Assembly (NCBI RefSeq): GCF_000942395.1
Contig: NZ_LN812102.1
Coordinates: 1,805,529-1,869,528 of the forward strand
Source: Risungbinella massiliensis
GTDB taxonomy: Bacteria > Bacillota > Bacilli > Thermoactinomycetales > Thermoactinomycetaceae
Direction: 5' to 3'
DNA: 64,000 nt
The position numbers were made by a program, and so were the translations under genes. The notes below the pieces were generated by a model, which did not search any database, was not told the origin of the DNA, and saw only the letters and a program-made list of their open reading frames with translations. Shown one piece after another: positions 59,385-64,000 of this stretch (position 1 is its first letter; each line of letters opens with the position of its first letter).

Positions 59385-61367
59385 TTAAGCTCCCTCTGTT
59401 TTGAGTTCCAAAATCAAATCCCGTAACTCCGCTGCACGTTCAAACTGCAAGTCTTTTGCAGCTTGTTTCATCTCTTTCTCCATCTGCGTAATTGTCTTCT
59501 GACGCTCTGTTTTGTTCAACTTGTGTAACGGTTTAGTTGTACCATATTTCTCTTTGTCCTCTGCTACTTTGGTTGCTTCGATCACTTTGCGAATTTCTTT
59601 GCGAATGGTCTGTGGTGTAATACCATGTTCTGTATTATGACGCTCCTGAATCTCTCGTCGACGATTCGTTTCATCAATCGCAATCTTCATCGACTTGGTG
59701 ATCTTATCCGCATACATGATCACTTGACCGTTTGCGTTACGAGCAGCACGGCCAATGGTCTGGATCAACGAACGTTCTGCACGCAAAAAGCCTTCTTTGT
59801 CCGCATCCAAAATAGCCACCAATGAAACTTCTGGCAAATCTAGCCCTTCTCGTAACAAGTTAATCCCGATCAACACATCAAACTCACCTAAACGTAAATC
59901 TCTCAAAATCTCCATTCGCTCGATTGTCTTAATATCAGAGTGGAGATAGCGAACTTTGATTCCAATCTCTTTCAGGTAGTCTGTTAGGTCTTCTGACATT
60001 TTTTTTGTTAGAGTGGTTACCAATACACGTTCATCTCGTTCAATCCGTTTATGAATCTCACTGATCAAGTCATCAATCTGCCCTTTGATCGGTCGAACCT
60101 GAATTTCTGGGTCTAATAGACCTGTAGGTCGAATAATCTGTTCGATAACATCAGGACTATGTTCTTGTTCAAACACACCTGGGGTTGCTGAAACAAAGAC
60201 CAACTGATTGATCTTCTTTTCAAACTCTGGAAATTGAAGTGGCCTGTTATCTTTCGCTGATGGAAGACGAAATCCATGTTCAACCAAGACATTTTTACGA
60301 GCCTGATCCCCATTATACATACCATGAATCTGGGGAATCGTAACATGGGATTCATCCACCACGATCAAGAAATCATCTGGGAAAAAGTCGATCAATGTAT
60401 AGGGAGGCTCACCTGGCTTATTACCTACCAAATGCCGTGAGTAGTTCTCAATCCCACTACAAAATCCTACTTCCCGCATCATTTCCATATCATAGCGGGT
60501 ACGTTGTTCCAAACGTTGTGCCTCTAGCAACTTCCCATTCTCCCGAAATTCTGTCAAACGTTCTTCTAATTCAGCTTCAATGTTTTTTAGGGCACGTTCC
60601 ATCACTTCTGGACTCGTTACATAGTGAGATGCTGGGAAAATGGCAACGTGTTCCCGATCGCCCAAGATCTCACCCGTCAATACATCAATCTCTCGGATCC
60701 GTTCAATTTCATCTCCAAAGAACTCTACTCGCACCGCTTGTTCACTTCGAGAAATAGGAAAAATCTCTACTACATCTCCCCGCACTCGGAATGTACCACG
60801 AGTAAAGTTAATATCATTACGCTCATATTGAATATCTACCAAATTACGCAAGATATCATTTCGGTCTTTCTCCATTCCTACACGCAGAGAAAGAACTAGA
60901 TCCCGATATTCCGACGGTGAACCGAGCCCATAGATACAGGAAACGCTAGATACAATAATGACATCACGTCGCTCAAACAAAGCGCTAGTAGCAGAGTGAC
61001 GTAATTTATCAATCTCGTCGTTAATGGATGAATCCTTCTCAATAAATGTATCTGTCTGAGGAATGTAAGCTTCTGGTTGGTAGTAATCATAATAACTTAC
61101 AAAGTATTCCACCGCATTGTTTGGGAAAAACTCCTTTAACTCACCACATAACTGGGCAGCTAATGTCTTGTTATGGGCAATGACCAATGTAGGTTTGTTT
61201 ACTTCCGCAATGGTATGAGCAATAGTAAAAGTCTTTCCTGTACCAGTCGCACCAAGTAACGTTTGGAATTTCTTCCCTTTCCGTATTCCAGATGTCAGTT
61301 TCTCAATCGCCTTTGGTTGGTCTCCTTGTGGCTGATAAGAAGAGACTAGCTGAAATTTCTGTTCCAT
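59385..61367 (-). CDS. uvrB: Excinuclease ABC subunit B
   Basis: UvrB is the damage-verifying helicase-like subunit of excision repair. The 660-residue product has Walker [11 protein letters not shown] near 38-47, the damage-probing beta-hairpin [16 protein letters not shown] (Walker B), [29 protein letters not shown] (motif VI) and the C-terminal UVR domain ([13 protein letters not shown]). GAGGTGA precedes the ATG. It is the first gene of uvrBA. Confidence 0.98.
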   Translation of the reverse strand: MEQKFQLVSSYQPQGDQPKAIEKLTSGIRKGKKFQTLLGATGTGKTFTIAHTIAEVNKPTLVIAHNKTLAAQLCGELKEFFPNNAVEYFVSYYDYYQPEAYIPQTDTFIEKDSSINDEIDKLRHSATSALFERRDVIIVSSVSCIYGLGSPSEYRDLVLSLRVGMEKDRNDILRNLVDIQYERNDINFTRGTFRVRGDVVEIFPISRSEQAVRVEFFGDEIERIREIDVLTGEILGDREHVAIFPASHYVTSPEVMERALKNIEAELEERLTEFRENGKLLEAQRLEQRTRYDMEMMREVGFCSGIENYSRHLVGNKPGEPPYTLIDFFPDDFLIVVDESHVTIPQIHGMYNGDQARKNVLVEHGFRLPSAKDNRPLQFPEFEKKINQLVFVSATPGVFEQEHSPDVIEQIIRPTGLLDPEIQVRPIKGQIDDLISEIHKRIERDERVLVTTLTKKMSEDLTDYLKEIGIKVRYLHSDIKTIERMEILRDLRLGEFDVLIGINLLREGLDLPEVSLVAILDADKEGFLRAERSLIQTIGRAARNANGQVIMYADKITKSMKIAIDETNRRREIQERHNTEHGITPQTIRKEIRKVIEATKVAEDKEKYGTTKPLHKLNKTERQKTITQMEKEMKQAAKDLQFERAAELRDLILELKTEGA

Positions 61368-61398
61368 GGATTGTTCACCTCTTTTCTCAATAAAAATT

Positions 61399-61437
61399 AT
61401 TATAACACAATTGAGCCTTCGTATAGAACATTAGTTC
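61399..61437 (-). promoter_or_regulatory. uvrBA promoter region with SOS (LexA) box
   Basis: 61426-61437 reads GAACATTAGTTC, a perfect GAAC-N4-GTTC LexA/DinR box. On the minus strand it is followed 21 bp later by the -10 TATAAT (61399-61404); the -35 is poor and overlaps the box. The arrangement predicts LexA repression and induction by DNA damage, as known for uvrBA in Bacillus. Confidence 0.85.
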
Positions 61438-61554
61438 CTATAAAACAAACCTCTATTAGTTGTATCTCCTCATCTTGATCATTAAGCTATCCAGTCCAAG
61501 GACCTGATAAATATCACATCTATTATATACCTATATTTTCCACTTAACAGAGGA

Positions 61555-61591
61555 AAAACACCTGCATTCACAAATAGAAGCAGGCGTTTTC
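61555..61591 (-). terminator. Terminator after minJ
   Basis: A 9-bp stem (AACGCCTGC and complement, one G-T pair) is followed by T5 on the minus strand, 20 nt after the minJ stop. Confidence 0.82.
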
Positions 61592-61610
61592 GATGTGGTT
61601 AATCCGTTCT

Positions 61611-62777
61611 TTAGGGAGAAGACAAGGGTGGATTTATTGTGGAACTGGATCGTTTTGGAATTTTCCTAGCTGGAACTGCTCCTAAAATCCCTAGATCTTT
61701 CTCATCTTGTTCATCCAATACTTTCTGTAACAGGTGGCTATCTAGCTGTTCATCCAATATCTCCAGCTTACAAATCGTCGTTTTGGAGACAGCAGATCGT
61801 AGTTCTTGTTCAGACTGTACCAACTCTCCATTGACTCGATGAATAATATCTCCTGCCTTAATTCCTAATAGGTCGGCAGGGCTATTCGGAACTACTGCTA
61901 TTACTTTTAGGCCCTTTTCATCCGAAACAAATAAGGGACGTCTTCTTTTCTCTTGGTATTTTCGAATTTGATAAAATGCTTCTGGCCCCAAAAATGCGAG
62001 AATAGTGGTAATCCAAAGAAACATGGAGTAGAAGCTACTCAAATATGTACATAACAAGAAAAAAAGCGCAAAACCAAGCGAGAGAGTGGAAGTAAGTCTC
62101 TTATTTTGTTTAGAGGGTTTACTCAGATTGTAAGTTGAATAACTAGCTATGATTGGGATCGGGAGCCATCCTGAACCGATGGGTAAGACAATCCCGAGTG
62201 GCCATAATGCACGAGTGGAAAATCCATTAACTGACTGTTCATCCTCTACTGTATGGATAAGCAGCTTTTCAAAATGTGTTCCATCCAGCCGAATGAGAAA
62301 AAACTTACAAAATGAAACACCCGCAGCAATCCAAAGCCAGTCAGAAAGAGTGAAACTGGAAAAAATCGCTAGAATTGTTGGATATTCCTCTTTTAGTAAA
62401 GGAATTTGGGAAAACCATTCTACAACTAACAAATGCAGCAGACCAAAAGTACCTACACTATACATAAGATCCGCAAATCTAGTTCTTGTCGTAGCCAAAA
62501 GTAACGTCAATAACCAAATTCCAAAGACCTCTTCTTTTTCGAAATGAAAGGCAAAGCTACTCAGAATTAGGGAAAGGACAAAACCGCTAACTAAGCTAAT
62601 CAATATCATTCGTAACATCCGAGTAAATGGAGAGAACAAAGGTCTTCCAAACTGATGCCATTCTTCCATCGTTGCACGCAGTAATAGGAAGAGTGACAAA
62701 ATTAGAGCTAGATACCACAAAGGCTCTTGAAAGATATAAAACCATTCTTTTCCTACCAGGAGCAATCTGTCTATCAT
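61611..62777 (-). CDS. minJ: MinJ-like PDZ membrane protein
   Basis: MinJ bridges DivIVA and MinD at the cell poles and division site in Bacillus. The 388-residue product has about seven to eight membrane helices (to about 265), a basic segment (RKYQEKRRRPLF) and a C-terminal PDZ domain (VIAVVPNSPADLLGIKAGDIIHRVNG) near 285-360. Length and layout match B. subtilis MinJ (397 residues), and the gene lies next to a CtpB-type protease as there. The ATG is preferred to an upstream TTG that abuts the binding site. A generic PDZ membrane protein is the alternative. Confidence 0.8.
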   Translation of the reverse strand: MIDRLLLVGKEWFYIFQEPLWYLALILSLFLLLRATMEEWHQFGRPLFSPFTRMLRMILISLVSGFVLSLILSSFAFHFEKEEVFGIWLLTLLLATTRTRFADLMYSVGTFGLLHLLVVEWFSQIPLLKEEYPTILAIFSSFTLSDWLWIAAGVSFCKFFLIRLDGTHFEKLLIHTVEDEQSVNGFSTRALWPLGIVLPIGSGWLPIPIIASYSTYNLSKPSKQNKRLTSTLSLGFALFFLLCTYLSSFYSMFLWITTILAFLGPEAFYQIRKYQEKRRRPLFVSDEKGLKVIAVVPNSPADLLGIKAGDIIHRVNGELVQSEQELRSAVSKTTICKLEILDEQLDSHLLQKVLDEQDEKDLGILGAVPARKIPKRSSSTINPPLSSP

Positions 62778-62851
62778 GAAAGGCTTCAACTCCTAAAAAA
62801 TACCTCTACTTGTTAGTAGAGGTATTTCGACGACTTTCCTGTTTTTCCCTT

Positions 62852-64000
62852 TTATTTCATGTTTTTCTTGATAGTTTGAATCGCCATTTGAAGTTGTGGA
62901 TCTGATTTAGGGTCTTGGATGAACTTCTCAAAAGCGTCACGTAATCGATTGGACGTTTCCAGATCCACCTCTCCCGTTGCTGGAATTCCTGCAATTTGCT
63001 GGAACGATTTCACCGCATTTAATGTCCTTCCATCAAAATAGCCATCTTTGCGACCAGGATTGTAGCCTAAAGCATCTAAAATTACTTGTAGATTTTTCAC
63101 TTGGGTCGAGTTTTCGTCTTGTCGAATTACCTTCGTTCCGACTGGTGGTGTCACGGTGTAATATTCTGGATAAGCGACTTCAATATTTGGCTTTACCCCT
63201 TTTGTTCCACCATGTTGATCGATCCATGTACCTTTTGGAGTCAGCCACTTCGCAATGGTCAACTTCAAATTACTTTGATCGGAGAAATCAATACCGCGTT
63301 GTACGGTTCCTTTTCCAAAGCTAGTCTCCCCAATTACTTGGTATCCACCAGATTCTTGGAAAGATGCTGCTAATATCTCCGAAGCACTAGCACTACCACG
63401 GTCAGTCAGAATGGTGATAGGATAAGGTTTCTTCTCCCCTTTTGCTATGTAAGTTTCCCGTTTCCCACTGCGATCTTCCGTCATCAAGATCGGTTTTTGG
63501 TTTGGTAATAATTTTTCGCCAATCTCTACTACTGCCTGCAGATAACCTCCTGGATTACCTCGAACATCGATCACAAGTCCTTTTATTTGCTGTTTCTCCA
63601 GATTCTCTAACTCTCGGAAAAAGTCAGAGGAAGTCTTTTCCCCGAATTGAGAGATCTCAATATATCCAATTTTATCTTGTAGCATCTTGGCTTCGATCGT
63701 TCGAATAGGAATTTCATCCCGTTGTACCGTGATCTGCAAAGTCTCCCCACTCTGAGGTCGATGAATCTCTAGAGTTACTTTGCTTCCTTTAGGGCCGCGA
63801 ATTTTTTTCACCGCATCTTGAATGGTTTGTCCCTCAAGAGCTTGGCCATCAACCTTGATAATTTGGTCTCCAGAACGAATACCTGACTTTTCTGCTGGAG
63901 TCCCTTTAATTGGAGAAACAACTGTGACACGTCCATTTTTTAAGGTTACTTCTGTACCGATTCCGGAAAAAGAAGATTGCAGCTCCGAGTAAAACTGTTT
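62852..64000 (-). CDS. ctpB: S41 C-terminal processing protease (CtpB type), N-terminus beyond window
   Basis: A periplasm-facing serine protease whose Bacillus member CtpB triggers late sigma-K activation in sporulation. The frame is open to the window edge, so the start and signal peptide are missing. Visible parts: a PDZ domain (GIGTEVTLKNGRVTVVSP to IIKVDGQALEGQ), the S41 core with LVIDVRGNPGGYLQ, the nucleophile Ser in DRGSASASEILAA and the Lys in GETSFGKGTVQRG, and a C-terminal peptidoglycan-binding domain (VILDALGYNPGRKDGYFDG). The product is complete at its C-terminus. CtpA or CtpB cannot be told apart surely; the minJ neighbour favours CtpB. Confidence 0.88.
   Translation of the reverse strand, partial: KQFYSELQSSFSGIGTEVTLKNGRVTVVSPIKGTPAEKSGIRSGDQIIKVDGQALEGQTIQDAVKKIRGPKGSKVTLEIHRPQSGETLQITVQRDEIPIRTIEAKMLQDKIGYIEISQFGEKTSSDFFRELENLEKQQIKGLVIDVRGNPGGYLQAVVEIGEKLLPNQKPILMTEDRSGKRETYIAKGEKKPYPITILTDRGSASASEILAASFQESGGYQVIGETSFGKGTVQRGIDFSDQSNLKLTIAKWLTPKGTWIDQHGGTKGVKPNIEVAYPEYYTVTPPVGTKVIRQDENSTQVKNLQVILDALGYNPGRKDGYFDGRTLNAVKSFQQIAGIPATGEVDLETSNRLRDAFEKFIQDPKSDPQLQMAIQTIKKNMK

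Overview
The window looks like a chromosomal segment of a low-GC Gram-positive bacterium (Bacillota, class Bacilli). Several conserved Bacillus gene neighbourhoods are present in order: secG-est-rnr-smpB-ssrA, cggR-gapA-pgk-tpiA-gpmI-eno, rapZ-glmR-whiA-crh, hprK-lgt-ppaX-yvoF, uvrB-uvrA and minJ-ctpB. Shine-Dalgarno sites are strong and GTG/TTG starts are frequent. Control sites are Bacillus-like (CggR, CtsR and LexA boxes). Some features, such as a class 2 pyrD and rpoN beside cggR, suggest a Bacillales lineage away from B. subtilis, perhaps Thermoactinomycetaceae. That placement is inference; the complete 16S gene at 3532-5036 can settle it. Almost everything is core genome. I see no CRISPR array, prophage or intact insertion sequence.

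Layout. 1-5.2 kb: an unusual rRNA region on the minus strand. A complete 16S gene has its own promoter, processing stem and terminator. About 3.1 kb further along, after the MurNAc-6-P genes murP and murQ, comes the 5' end of a 23S gene that has its own separate promoter. 5.2-9.6 kb: a large SF1 helicase with a C-terminal Vsr/DUF559-like nuclease domain, a possible defence gene. 9.7-14.8 kb: the trans-translation and RNA-decay block (tmRNA, SmpB, RNase R, an esterase, SecG) with a decayed acetyltransferase gene inside it. 15-18.4 kb: a secreted PHB-depolymerase-type esterase and two orphan genes. 18.4-27 kb: the lower-glycolysis operon under CggR, then rpoN.

27-40 kb: tRNA-Arg, a lipoprotein, clpP under a CtsR box, the glcK-rapZ-glmR-whiA-crh operon, thioredoxin/TPR genes, a stand-alone prs and several orphan membrane or secreted proteins. 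40-49 kb: a coupled pair (HAM1-type NTP pyrophosphatase plus a HisH-like protein lacking its catalytic residues), pyrD, a SwrC-type RND pump behind a palindromic operator, and a dedA-response regulator-histidine kinase operon. 49-54 kb: the hprK/lgt/ppaX/yvoF region, yvlD and gnd. 54-64 kb: a ycgQ/ycgR-type metal-linked permease pair behind a Fur-family-like box, the SOS-controlled uvrBA operon, MinJ, and a CtpB-type protease that runs off the right edge.

Functional links: hprK and the crh-locus HPr protein form the carbon-catabolite signalling arm. CggR, GlmR, RapZ and GlcK tie this to glycolytic flux and the cell envelope. SsrA, SmpB, RNase R and ClpP form the ribosome-rescue and tagged-protein disposal route. 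The most unusual finding is the physical and transcriptional separation of 16S from 23S, with complete control elements on each unit.
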